Assembly: GCA_013112545.1 (NCBI GenBank)
Contig: JABFGJ010000003.1
Coordinates: 124,001 to 188,000, forward strand
DNA length: 64,000 nt
Reading direction: 5' to 3'
Source of the DNA: Bacteroidota bacterium
Lineage (GTDB): Bacteria > Bacteroidota > Bacteroidia > Flavobacteriales_E > Vicingaceae
In this document: piece by piece, positions 17,997 to 25,889 of the stretch
Position numbering within the stretch: the stretch's first letter is position 1
Layout of the letters: each line of letters begins with the position of its first letter
Notes under the pieces: generated by a model
The model's database searches: none
Told to the model about the DNA's origin: nothing
Seen by the model: the letters and a program-made list of their open reading frames with translations, nothing else
Made by a program: the position numbers and the translations under genes

Positions 17997-18997
17997 GGAG
18001 TCAAAATTTGTTTGGCTTCTTCCAAAAGTTTTTCCTTAACAATAGGTACTACGCCAACATTTTCGCAAACTAATCCACCTGCTAAATTGGATAATTCGGC
18101 AATAAGTTTAACATCTTGTTTAGCAGCCAAACAAAGAGATGCAACACTAATTACCGTGTCACCTGCTCCAGATACATCAGTAATGTCTCTGTGGTGTGCT
18201 TTTATTTGAACAGAGAATTTGTTGGATTTGACATAGATGCCGAGTTCAGAAAGTGTAAGTAATGTGATTTGATTATTTAATTGCCTTTCTAATTCTTGCA
18301 CAGTTTGTTCAAGTTCCGATTGATTTCTGTGGTTAAAATCTACTTTTAAACCTTCTTTTAATTCTTTTAAATTGGGTTTAAATAAACTTACATTTTTATA
18401 AGCCATAAAATTGACTTTTTTAGGGTCAACCGTTGTTGGTATGTTATTTTTAATGGCTAAGTCAACCACCTTTTGAATTAAGGACTTTGTAATTACCCCT
18501 TTATCATAATCTTCAAAAATAATTACATCAATATTTTGATTATTAATTATTTGCTCGATTAATAGATAGAAATCTTCTTGTTCTTTGTGATTAATCTCCT
18601 TAGTGTCTTCGGCATCTATTCGCAACATTTGATGACTGTTGCCTATAACCCTGGTTTTTTTTGTAGTTATTCTTGTACTAGACCTTAATATGCCTGTTTT
18701 AGATTGACCAGCATTTTCTAAAAGGTTTAAAAACTCATCACCTTCTTCATCGCTACCAATGACAGAACAAAGAATCGGATTAGCACCCATAGCTTGAATG
18801 TTTAAAGCTACATTAGCAGCTCCTCCCATTCTCGCTTCTCTTTTGTTTACAGAAACTATTGGTACTGGGGCTTCTGGCGAAATTCGATCTACTTTTCCCC
18901 AGTAATAGGCATCGACCATAACATCGCCGATGATTAATACATTCATATTATTAAATGAGCGAAATAACTCTTCTAACTGAGTTGTACTGTAGGTCAT
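17993..18997 (-). CDS. PfkB-family kinase, HldE-like D-glycero-beta-D-manno-heptose-7-phosphate kinase
   Basis: A 334-residue ribokinase-fold sugar kinase. Features are IGDVMVDAYYWG (23-34), RMGGAANVALN (56-66) and the anion-hole/catalytic DVSGAGDT (274-281, with D280 as base). These match the kinase half of HldE/RfaE, which makes heptose-1,7-bisphosphate for ADP-heptose of LPS. The nucleotidyltransferase half is absent, so this is the split kinase form and the adenylyltransferase should be encoded elsewhere. It overlaps wbqC by four bases and the aminotransferase by one base. Confidence 0.82.
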   Translation of the reverse strand: MTYSTTQLEELFRSFNNMNVLIIGDVMVDAYYWGKVDRISPEAPVPIVSVNKREARMGGAANVALNIQAMGANPILCSVIGSDEEGDEFLNLLENAGQSKTGILRSSTRITTKKTRVIGNSHQMLRIDAEDTKEINHKEQEDFYLLIEQIINNQNIDVIIFEDYDKGVITKSLIQKVVDLAIKNNIPTTVDPKKVNFMAYKNVSLFKPNLKELKEGLKVDFNHRNQSELEQTVQELERQLNNQITLLTLSELGIYVKSNKFSVQIKAHHRDITDVSGAGDTVISVASLCLAAKQDVKLIAELSNLAGGLVCENVGVVPIVKEKLLEEAKQILTP

Positions 18998-20190
18998 TAG
19001 TTTAAATCGTTTAATGCGCGTTCTATTCTATTCATGGCTTTTTCTAATACATCTAAAGAAGTAGCATATGAGAAACGGATGCAATTTGGACTTCCAAAAG
19101 CTTCACCTGTAACGATAGCAACCTGAGCTTCTTCTAATAGATACATGGATAAATCAGTTGCATTTTCGATGGTTTTACCTTGATGATTTTTACCAAAAAA
19201 TGCAGAAATATCTGGAAAAACATAAAAAGCTCCTTCAGGTGTATTGGTTTTGACTCCTTCAATTTGATTTAAACGACTTAAAACATAATCTCTTCGTTGG
19301 TGAAAAGCATCGCGCATTTCGAAAGTGACGCTAGGGTCTGCATTCATTGCAGCAACAACAGCTTTTTGAGTAATACTGCATGTGCCACTTGTAAATTGGC
19401 CTTGCATTTTATCACAAGCGGCGGCAATCCATTTTGGCGCGCCCATAAATCCCAATCTCCAACCAGTCATCGCAAAACCTTTAGAAACACCGTTTACAGT
19501 GATTACTTGCTCATAAATTTCTGGAAATTGAGCTAAGCTTTCATGTTTCCCTACAAAATTGATGTGCTCGTATATTTCGTCGGATAGCACATAAAAATCT
19601 TTCTTAGTAGCAATTACTTTTGCTAAAGCAGCTAATTCTGCTTTACTATATATAGAGCCTGTAGGATTACATGGGCTGCTATAAATCATCATTTTTGTTT
19701 TATCAGTGATGGCATTTTTTAACTGTTCAGCTGTTATTTTGAAGTCATTTTTTATCGTTGCTTCTACTATGACAGGTATTCCTTCTGCCATTTTAATAAT
19801 TTCAATATAACTGACCCAATATGGAGCAGGAACAATTACTTCATCGCCAGGATTAACTAAACTCAACACAGCATTGGCTATGGTTTGTTTAGCACCAGTG
19901 CTTACTACAATTTGGTTGATGTTGTAATCTATGTTATTATCTCTTTTAAATTTGAGGCTGATGGCTTCACGTAAATCTTGATAACCGGAAACTGGAGTGT
20001 ATTTTGTGAAATTATTGTCGATGGCTTTTTTTGCTGCATCGTTGATAAACATTGGAGTAGGGAAGTCTGGTTCACCTAAACTCAGGTTGATAATGTCTAT
20101 ACCTTGTTGTTGTAACTCTCTACTTCTTTGAGACATCGCAATGGTCTGCGATTCTGAAAGGTTTTCGATTCTATCTGAGGCTTTATGCAT
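18997..20190 (-). CDS. Class I/II PLP-dependent aminotransferase (aspartate aminotransferase-like)
   Basis: A 397-residue fold-type I transaminase. It shows LSLGEPDFPTP (37-47), YTPVSGYQDLR, NPTG (175-178), LSDEIY (D204) and the PLP lysine in SKGFAMTGWR (K237). The sequence is closest in style to subgroup Ib aspartate/prephenate aminotransferases that make aspartate or aromatic amino acids. The cytoplasmic enzyme's exact donor and acceptor are not clear. It is the first gene of a run with the heptose kinase, wbqC and carboxylase, and a TATATTTG box lies about 26 bases upstream. Confidence 0.88.
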   Translation of the reverse strand: MHKASDRIENLSESQTIAMSQRSRELQQQGIDIINLSLGEPDFPTPMFINDAAKKAIDNNFTKYTPVSGYQDLREAISLKFKRDNNIDYNINQIVVSTGAKQTIANAVLSLVNPGDEVIVPAPYWVSYIEIIKMAEGIPVIVEATIKNDFKITAEQLKNAITDKTKMMIYSSPCNPTGSIYSKAELAALAKVIATKKDFYVLSDEIYEHINFVGKHESLAQFPEIYEQVITVNGVSKGFAMTGWRLGFMGAPKWIAAACDKMQGQFTSGTCSITQKAVVAAMNADPSVTFEMRDAFHQRRDYVLSRLNQIEGVKTNTPEGAFYVFPDISAFFGKNHQGKTIENATDLSMYLLEEAQVAIVTGEAFGSPNCIRFSYATSLDVLEKAMNRIERALNDLN

Positions 20191-20215
20191 TCGAAATGGA
20201 ATATAAAATGAGGTG

Positions 20216-20223
20216 CAAATATA
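20216..20223 (-). promoter_or_regulatory. Candidate -7 box for the aminotransferase operon
   Basis: The minus strand reads TATATTTG followed by CACCTC, with the ATG 26 bases downstream of the box. It matches the TAnnTTTG consensus; the -33 element is not obvious. Confidence 0.5.
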
Positions 20224-20234
20224 ATTATACTAGT

Positions 20235-20888
20235 CTAGTCTTTGCCCTTCGACGGAAAAACGAAAACAAAACCGAATTTGAATGTATTTAATCCAAGATT
20301 GATCCCAACTTCCTCATACTTATTTTTAAAAATATCCTTTGTACCCGTAGGATTTCTATCGATTTCTTCAGTACCACTATAATAAAGTAGAGAGCTATAA
20401 GCTACCGTTATTGCAAATCGATTATTTACAAAATACATGAGTCCGGGTTGAAATTTAAACTCAATCTCTTTAATATCCCCTTTTAATCCAGAGTTCCCTT
20501 GATTACTATATTTTGACTCTCCCCATCCTCTTTTTAAGTTGGTGCTGACATTAAATTTTAACCTTTCTCTAATCGGAGATTGAAAGTTAAGGTAAAAGTT
20601 TATGAATTTTAAATTTGCTTCAAAGCGAGAATTAGAACCATTTAATACTCTGTAATTATTAATTTTTTGTAATCCTCCACCAAATCCAAGAACTACATTT
20701 TTACTAAGGTAAAAGCCAATTTCTGGATTGATTATCAAATTTGATTCATCTTCTTTATCAGAAAATGAATTTTTATTTGTTGAATTGTTATAGTTAAAGT
20801 TTCCACCAAATAAGACAGTTCCTTTCTGGTCTTGAGCTTGAATTGATAAGCCGATTATAATTAAAATTGCAAAGAAGTAATATTTCAT
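20235..20888 (-). CDS. Outer-membrane beta-barrel protein
   Basis: Taking the ATG at 20888 gives 217 residues with a clean signal peptide (MKYYFFAILIIIGLSIQAQ); the frame is open 26 codons further upstream. The mature chain has about eight to ten alternating amphipathic strands ending in aromatic residues (INPEIGFYLSKNVVLGFGGG, NRFAITVAYSSLLYY, VGINLGLNTFKFGFVFVF). This is typical of small Bacteroidota OMP_b-brl proteins. It probably forms a closed barrel without TonB features. It is followed by the aminotransferase promoter. No ligand can be inferred. Confidence 0.75.
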   Translation of the reverse strand: MKYYFFAILIIIGLSIQAQDQKGTVLFGGNFNYNNSTNKNSFSDKEDESNLIINPEIGFYLSKNVVLGFGGGLQKINNYRVLNGSNSRFEANLKFINFYLNFQSPIRERLKFNVSTNLKRGWGESKYSNQGNSGLKGDIKEIEFKFQPGLMYFVNNRFAITVAYSSLLYYSGTEEIDRNPTGTKDIFKNKYEEVGINLGLNTFKFGFVFVFPSKGKD

Positions 20889-20974
20889 AATTTTGGTTTT
20901 TGACAAATAAAGGGAATAATTCCTTTTAAAAATATTGTCAGCTTTAAAATAATTGGAATAAAACAAAAAAAAAT

Positions 20975-21496
20975 ATGGAAATCATCTTAGAAATTTTAAA
21001 ATACACTATACCTGCAATTATCGTTTTTGTTGGCGTTTATTTCATATTAAATAAATTTATGGAAGGTGAGCGCAGTAAAATGGAAATGACCTATCGCACT
21101 GGCAATTCTAAGATGATTACTCCTGTTAAATTACAAGCTTATGAGCGTATGATTTTATTTCTTGAACGTATTTCTTTAAGCAATTTGGTTATGCGAACTT
21201 ACAATGGGAAAATGTCAGCTAAAGAATTGCAAAATGCTTTATTAACAACCATTAGAAGTGAGTATGATCATAATGTCTCTCAGCAACTATATATTCCTAC
21301 TAAAACATGGGGTTTAATTAAATCATCAAGGGAGGAAAATGTGAAGGTAATTAATAGTTGTGCCGAACAATTAAAATCTGATGCAAGTGGATTAGAGTTA
21401 AGTCAGTTTTTGTTGGAAGTTGTTGGGAAAACCGAAAAAATGCCAACCGATGTTGCAATTGAGGCATTAAAAAACGAAGTAAATAGGACATTTTGA
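20975..21496 (+). CDS. DUF7935-like membrane-anchored protein
   Basis: A 173-residue protein with one N-terminal helix (about 8-27, YTIPAIIVFVGVYFILNKF) and a helical cytoplasmic domain. The stretch ITPVKLQAYERMILFLERIS and the later EYDHNVSQQLYI are strongly conserved-looking. I associate them with a Bacteroidota family of unknown function (DUF7935) from memory. Nothing enzymatic is apparent. It precedes the VIT1-like transporter by 64 bases on the same strand, and the two may be cotranscribed. Confidence 0.68.
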   Translation: MEIILEILKYTIPAIIVFVGVYFILNKFMEGERSKMEMTYRTGNSKMITPVKLQAYERMILFLERISLSNLVMRTYNGKMSAKELQNALLTTIRSEYDHNVSQQLYIPTKTWGLIKSSREENVKVINSCAEQLKSDASGLELSQFLLEVVGKTEKMPTDVAIEALKNEVNRTF

Positions 21497-21560
21497 TACA
21501 TAATGTATTTTTAAAGTTCGATTTTTTCAATTATTCGAAAAAGTTCTAAAATAGCAAATC

Positions 21561-22307
21561 ATGAACAAAAAACACCTTCAACATCACGAACATAAAATTC
21601 ACAACAAAGAAGGCTGGAAGGCTAAATGGGAAGATTATATAGGTGAGTTTGTTTATGGAGGTATTGATGGTAGTGTAACAACATTTGCTGTAGTAGCAGG
21701 TTCTGCGGGTGCTGGTTTAGATTCTTCAATAGTTATAATTTTAGGTTTTGCCAATTTAATTGCCGATGGCTTTGCCATGTCTGTAGGAAGTTATTTATCT
21801 AACAAATCGGAGCAGGAAAACTACGATAAACATAAAAGACTAGAATATTGGGAAGTAGATCATTTACCTGAGAAAGAACGGGAAGAGATTCGTGAAATAT
21901 ACGAAGCAAAAGGATTTGAAGGCGAATTGCTAGAGCAAGTTGTAGCTGTCATTACAGCAGATAAAGACCGTTGGGTTGATGTGATGATGAAAGAGGAATT
22001 AAATATGATGGAGTCTGAAAAATCCCCATTTGCAATGGGTGCAATGACTTTTTTTTCATTTATAATTGTTGGAATCATTCCTTTAATTGCATATATATGG
22101 GACTATTCTTCAGGTCAGAATAGTGCCAACTTGTTTAATATGAGCATAGTTTTAACTTCTTTCGCTTTTATTGGCATAGGTTGGCTAAAATCGTATGTTA
22201 CTCAAACAAAACGAATCAAGAGTATATTGGAAACGCTTTCTCTTGGAGCTGCTGCTGCAGTATTATCTTATTTTGTAGGAAATATTTTAGAGCGAATGAT
22301 CGGGTAG
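21561..22307 (+). CDS. VIT1/CCC1 family iron/manganese transporter
   Basis: A 248-residue membrane protein of the vacuolar iron transporter family. The first transmembrane pair contains GEFVYGGIDGSVTTFAVVAGSAGA, followed by NLIADGFAMSVGSYLS. A cytosolic helical domain rich in Glu (about 85-140: EREEIREIYEAKGFEGE, DVMMKEE) matches the metal-binding domain of VIT1, and three C-terminal helices complete the fold. It probably moves Fe(II) or Mn(II) out of the cytosol. The His-rich start (KHLQHHEHKIHNKEGW) may help bind metal. Its mRNA 3' region runs into the candidate antisense-oriented small RNA. Confidence 0.87.
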   Translation: MNKKHLQHHEHKIHNKEGWKAKWEDYIGEFVYGGIDGSVTTFAVVAGSAGAGLDSSIVIILGFANLIADGFAMSVGSYLSNKSEQENYDKHKRLEYWEVDHLPEKEREEIREIYEAKGFEGELLEQVVAVITADKDRWVDVMMKEELNMMESEKSPFAMGAMTFFSFIIVGIIPLIAYIWDYSSGQNSANLFNMSIVLTSFAFIGIGWLKSYVTQTKRIKSILETLSLGAAAAVLSYFVGNILERMIG

Positions 22308-22390
22308 TTTTCAAACTAGTTCGATGAATTGTTCCAAATGATCAATTTCCGAAATTTTGGTTTGGAAGATAGTCTATTAAAAATAAGCAC

Positions 22391-22430
22391 AAAAAAAAGT
22401 CCGTCGCGCCTCGGGAGAGGGCAACGGACT
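22391..22430 (-). terminator. Strong intrinsic terminator (minus strand)
   Basis: Read on the minus strand, AGTCCGTTGC pairs with GCGACGGACT (10 bp, one G-U). It encloses a small CCTC-TCCC-GAGG hairpin and is followed by U8 (22391-22398). This is the most stable hairpin in the window. Confidence 0.85.
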
Positions 22431-22468
22431 CCAACCAAACCAAACCAAAATATCACCTATCTTGATCT
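22391..22468 (-). ncRNA. Candidate small RNA of about 78 nt
   Basis: On the minus strand a complete transcription unit lies between two convergent genes. A TTG-N19-TAAATTTG promoter (22502-22473) is followed by about 40 nt of single-stranded U/G-rich leader with a repeated GGUUU motif, then a strong branched hairpin ending in U8. No ORF with a credible start is contained. The sequence is much more GC-rich (22399-22430) than the surroundings. It could alternatively be the long 3' trailer of the TPR gene at 22590. The 12-base segment ATTTTGGTTTGG of the leader is also present on the plus strand at 22354-22365, forming an inverted repeat around the hairpin. No known RNA family was recognised. 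Confidence 0.45.
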
Positions 22469-22472
22469 GGGA

Positions 22473-22502
22473 CAAATTTACACACACTTTTTAATTCTGC
22501 AA
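22473..22502 (-). promoter_or_regulatory. Bacteroidota -33/-7 promoter of the candidate small RNA
   Basis: The minus strand carries TTG (22502-22500), a 19-base spacer and TAAATTTG (22480-22473), matching both elements of the Bacteroidota consensus. The predicted start is near 22468. Confidence 0.6.
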
Positions 22503-22589
22503 GTGTTTTTGAGAAAAAAATTAAAAAAATTTTGATTTTTTTTTCAAGCAATTATAGTAGCTTGAAATATTGATAATTAGCAATAAAAG

Positions 22590-22907
22590 CTAATCCAGTT
22601 CTATAAGCCATAAAGCTTCTTCAAGCTCTCCTTTCGATTTGAAATCGTTTTTTTCGGTAGAAAGTTTTATACCATGAGCGTATATTTTTCTTGCCAAATC
22701 GAGTTTGTTGATTGTTTCGTATAGTTGTCCGAGCTTATAATATGCTCCTAAATAATCGGGATCTGATTCTATGAGTTTCTTAATTGTTTCAATTGCCTTT
22801 TTGGTATTGCCTGCTTTTTCGTATTCTAAGCCCAAGGCATAGGTTAAAAAACTGTCGCTTGGATCAGTCTTTAACATTTTTCTTATTTCATCAACTCTGT
22901 TCACCAT
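22590..22907 (-). CDS. Small TPR-repeat protein
   Basis: A 105-residue soluble protein made almost wholly of about three tetratricopeptide repeats. They appear as SFLTYALGLEYEKAGNTKKA, then YLGAYYKLGQLYETINKLD and LARKIYAHGIKL. TPRs mediate protein-protein contacts; no partner domain is attached. It lacks a signal peptide, so it should be cytoplasmic. It stands alone, with the candidate small RNA downstream on the same strand. Confidence 0.78.
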   Translation of the reverse strand: MVNRVDEIRKMLKTDPSDSFLTYALGLEYEKAGNTKKAIETIKKLIESDPDYLGAYYKLGQLYETINKLDLARKIYAHGIKLSTEKNDFKSKGELEEALWLIELD

Positions 22908-23049
22908 TTCTTGTTCAACTGCGAATATACGCTATTAGTTCTAATTTTAGAATGGACATAATAGATGAATGGCAGGTATAACATCTTTTTAATAATTAAA
23001 GAATTCAATTGAAGTATGGATTTTGATAAAATCGCATTGCTCATTCGAA

Positions 23050-23955
23050 TTACTCTCCCCAAGTTTCAATTTCTTTTGCTGACCATAATTGCGGGAAAAA
23101 CTTTCTTTGTTGGTATTTAGGATGTAAATATTTTTTCCATTCTGAGCCACCTGTTGCTGCTTTATTTTCTCCTTTTTTATCTAAATAATGCTGCGCTGTT
23201 TCTAAATGAACAATTGGCCACACAACATTATATAGTCGGTCTAATTCTTTAAACTTAGTTAATAATTCCTCTGAAGGTTTTTCCATACGATTGATTCTTT
23301 CTTCAATCGTATTGCCCTGAACCTTCTTAGCTAAAAGTATAAAACTTTCTAAGTATTTATCTTCAAATTGGGTTAATGTTAATGAACGTTTTCCAGTTTG
23401 ACGATTATATCCAGCATCTCGCCAATAGATGTGTTCGAAATAATCTTCTATACTCGGATTTGCTGGAAGTCGCTCTTTGCCTTTTGCATTGATTAAGTTA
23501 GATAATTGCGTGAAATAAATTTCAATTAACCTAAACTGAGCGCTTTGAAAACCACTTGCAGGGGCTAAAGTAGCTCTAAAGGTATTATAATCATCATAAT
23601 CCATTCCGTCTTTCATTACATCAAAAGAGCTAGTAAGAATTCCAGTGTAGCGGTTTATTCGATTAATCTTATTAATCAGAAAATCTTCAGTCCAAGTTTT
23701 ATTTTCGTGCATTTGCTTTACTTCGTGTAAAACCAATTTTAACATTAATTCAATCACTTGATGATACATGACAAAAATCTCTTCATCCTTATAGTTTGTT
23801 CTAGGCTTTTGCAGCGAAAGCAAAGTATCAACTTGTATATAATCCCAATAATTAATGGGTTTAGATTCTAATAAACCACTTAAATAAGTATCTGGGTTTT
23901 CGCCCAATTTCTCATATTTATCAACTATAGCTTGTATGATTTCTTCTCTTTTCAT
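23050..23955 (-). CDS. kynA: Tryptophan 2,3-dioxygenase
   Basis: A 301-residue haem enzyme that opens the indole ring of tryptophan to N-formylkynurenine, the first step of the kynurenine pathway. The catalytic-site histidine (H65 in MYHQVIELMLKL), the substrate-carboxylate arginine (R142 in SGFQSAQFRLIE), the proximal haem ligand (H250 in PIVHLETAQHYL) and the substrate loop ATGGS (about 268-272) are all present. Positions correspond to H55, R117 and H240 of the Xanthomonas enzyme. Other kynurenine genes are not in the window. It is followed upstream on the same strand by a truncated haemoglobin gene, but 119 bases separate them. Confidence 0.92.
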   Translation of the reverse strand: MKREEIIQAIVDKYEKLGENPDTYLSGLLESKPINYWDYIQVDTLLSLQKPRTNYKDEEIFVMYHQVIELMLKLVLHEVKQMHENKTWTEDFLINKINRINRYTGILTSSFDVMKDGMDYDDYNTFRATLAPASGFQSAQFRLIEIYFTQLSNLINAKGKERLPANPSIEDYFEHIYWRDAGYNRQTGKRSLTLTQFEDKYLESFILLAKKVQGNTIEERINRMEKPSEELLTKFKELDRLYNVVWPIVHLETAQHYLDKKGENKAATGGSEWKKYLHPKYQQRKFFPQLWSAKEIETWGE

Positions 23956-24074
23956 GATAGATGGATTTGCAGTATTTAATAATTTAAAATAGCCTTTAAT
24001 TGCAATTGCAATATAGCTAAATTGAGCTAATATTTAAATCGAATAATTAAGAATTAAAATAGGTTTGAATGGAA

Positions 24075-24464
24075 CTAGATTATTGGTTTTGCAGTACTGG
24101 TTTTATAATATTCTATTTTAAAGTGAAACATTTCAGCCATTTTTTTTGCTCTCCATTTGGCTTCAGTTGCTTTTTCGCCCTTAAAATTTTCATCAACAGT
24201 AGTATTAAAAAGTAATAACCATCGATCAAAGTGTTCTTTATTTACTGGCAACTTAGCATGTGGGTTAAATGGGCTGCCGCTATAAGCTCTAACTTCTAAC
24301 AAAATTGTTTGCCAGAATCCATACATTTTCTTAAGATGTGCCGGCCAATTTTCTTGAATGATTCCATTAAATATAGGTCCTAATAAGGTATCTTCTTGAA
24401 TTTTTCCATAGAAAGTATCAACCATAAGTTTGATGTTTTCATAGCTATCTAAATCTTTTTCCAT
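24075..24464 (-). CDS. Group III truncated haemoglobin
   Basis: A 129-residue 2-on-2 globin. The pattern F-Y-x-x-I at the B helix, PIFN, WPAHLKKMYGFWQTILL and the proximal histidine in KEHFDRWLLLF (H78) are typical of group III (P-type) truncated haemoglobins. These bind O2, NO or peroxide and are usually linked to nitrosative or microaerobic stress. The W-x-x-x-L E-helix pattern is preserved. No electron-transfer partner is adjacent. The only haem-linked neighbour is kynA. Confidence 0.87.
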   Translation of the reverse strand: MEKDLDSYENIKLMVDTFYGKIQEDTLLGPIFNGIIQENWPAHLKKMYGFWQTILLEVRAYSGSPFNPHAKLPVNKEHFDRWLLLFNTTVDENFKGEKATEAKWRAKKMAEMFHFKIEYYKTSTAKPII

Positions 24465-24680
24465 TTTCCAAATTTAATCATTGTAATAGAATTTTATATT
24501 ATCCTGAATTCCTATGTTCGTATCAATAGGTTTGATTTTGATGCTTGTTTATTTGTTTGATATTCAGAGAATAAATAAATTTTTTAAAAATGTAAATCAA
24601 TTGAAATATAGAATAATTTTACCGCGTTTATTCCCATATAGAGCAGTTTCTAATTGGTTAAAAATGAACATGATTAAAAA

Positions 24681-25268
24681 ATGATACATCCAAAAACTGA
24701 ATTGAAATTTATCAGCAAAGAAATAGGCTATGGCGTTGTTGCTACGGAGTTTATACCTGCTGGTACTATTACTTGGGCACTCGATAAATTAGATCGAGAG
24801 TTTAGCCTAATCGAGTTTCAATCTTTTGAACCTATTTATCAAAATATATTAGATTATTATACTTTTAGAAACAACAATGGCAACTTTGTTTTATGTTGGG
24901 ATAATGGAAAGTATGTGAATCACAGTTTTAATTCAAATTGTTTAACAACTGCTTATGATTTTGAAATTGCTATTCGCGATATACATGTTGGAGAACAATT
25001 AACAGATGATTATGGATATTTGAACATTTCTACACCATTTAGAGGAGTAGATGAAGGAACCAAAAGAAAAACGGTTTATCCAAACGATTTATTGAAGTAT
25101 TATAAAGTGTGGGATAGCAAATTATTAAAACCCTTTAAAAAGATTCCCTTATTAAATCAAGAACTTAGAGAACTTATAAAAGATGAAGTTTGGGAAGAAA
25201 TAGTTGCTGTTCAAAAAGGAGAGAAAGTGATGGAATCTATTTTGAAAAATCATTTTCCCGATAAGTAA
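24681..25268 (+). CDS. SET-domain protein (putative protein-lysine methyltransferase)
   Basis: A 195-residue protein with a minimal SET fold. The N-terminal strand-turn GYGVVATEFIPAGTI is followed by YVNHSFNSNC at about 75-84 (the eukaryotic counterpart is N-H-S-C-x-P-N). The ending VGEQLTDDYGYL supplies the catalytic-type tyrosine. This indicates S-adenosylmethionine-dependent lysine methylation, but bacterial SET substrates are mostly unknown. The usual post-SET cysteines are absent. It is a single gene with 200 bases of AT-rich upstream sequence. Confidence is high for the domain and low for a target. Confidence 0.75.
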   Translation: MIHPKTELKFISKEIGYGVVATEFIPAGTITWALDKLDREFSLIEFQSFEPIYQNILDYYTFRNNNGNFVLCWDNGKYVNHSFNSNCLTTAYDFEIAIRDIHVGEQLTDDYGYLNISTPFRGVDEGTKRKTVYPNDLLKYYKVWDSKLLKPFKKIPLLNQELRELIKDEVWEEIVAVQKGEKVMESILKNHFPDK

Positions 25269-25318
25269 GTATTAGGAATAAAGCCATTTTTTCTACCAGC
25301 TTATAAACAATCTAAGTT

Positions 25319-25326
25319 TACTTTTG
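25319..25326 (+). promoter_or_regulatory. Candidate -7 box for gpx-bshB1
   Basis: TACTTTTG fits TAnnTTTG and lies 20 bases before the ATG at 25346. No -33 TTG is seen. Confidence 0.4.
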
Positions 25327-25345
25327 TAGTAAATAAAACTCAGAC

Positions 25346-25888
25346 ATGAAAAAAACTATATTAATGAGTATTATATTGCTCTTTTCAGCAATTCATTTAA
25401 AAGCACAAAAGATGAACTTATACGATTTTAAAGTAAATGACATCGATGGAAATCCATTCGACTTGAAACAATTAAATGGCAAAAAGGTGCTGATAGTAAA
25501 TACAGCTTCAGAATGTGGCTTAACACCTCAGTATGAAATCCTAGAAGAAGTGTATCAAGAATATGGCGGAGATGAATTCCAAATAATTGGATTTCCTGCT
25601 AATAATTTTGGAGCGCAAGAGCCAGGCACTAACGAAGAAATAAAAGGATTTTGCCAAAAAAATTACGGAGTTAGTTTTACTATGATGGCTAAGATTTCTG
25701 TAAAAGGAGACGACATGCACGACTTATATCATTGGTTAACCGAAAAGAAAAAGAATGGAGTAGAAGATGCACCAGTTCAATGGAATTTTCAAAAATTTAT
25801 GATAGATGAACAAGGCAATTATTTGGGGCACATTGCTCCCCAAGAAAGTCCAGCCTGTGATAGCATAATTAATTGGATAAGAGAATAA
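25346..25888 (+). CDS. Glutathione peroxidase-family thiol peroxidase, exported
   Basis: A 180-residue GPx-fold peroxidase with a signal peptide (about 1-20, ending HLKAQ), so it acts outside the cytoplasm. It has the peroxidatic cysteine in NTASECGLTP (C57), partner residues Q91 (FGAQEPG) and W146/N147 (QWNFQKF), and a further cysteine C103 (GFCQKNYG). Bacterial Cys-type GPx enzymes usually use thioredoxin, not glutathione. The next gene, one base away, is bshB1 of bacillithiol synthesis, which hints at a thiol-redox unit. Compartment and electron donor remain inferred. Confidence 0.87.
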   Translation: MKKTILMSIILLFSAIHLKAQKMNLYDFKVNDIDGNPFDLKQLNGKKVLIVNTASECGLTPQYEILEEVYQEYGGDEFQIIGFPANNFGAQEPGTNEEIKGFCQKNYGVSFTMMAKISVKGDDMHDLYHWLTEKKKNGVEDAPVQWNFQKFMIDEQGNYLGHIAPQESPACDSIINWIRE

Positions 25889-25889
25889 G

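Noticed and set aside
22329-22535. 68-residue plus-strand frame across the small-RNA region
   Set aside because: It runs through a stable terminator hairpin and a poly-A stretch and has no recognisable protein features.
24286-24300. Two heptamer-like units in the truncated haemoglobin gene
   Set aside because: They encode conserved globin residues (EVRA) in frame and consist of only two copies, so chance is sufficient.
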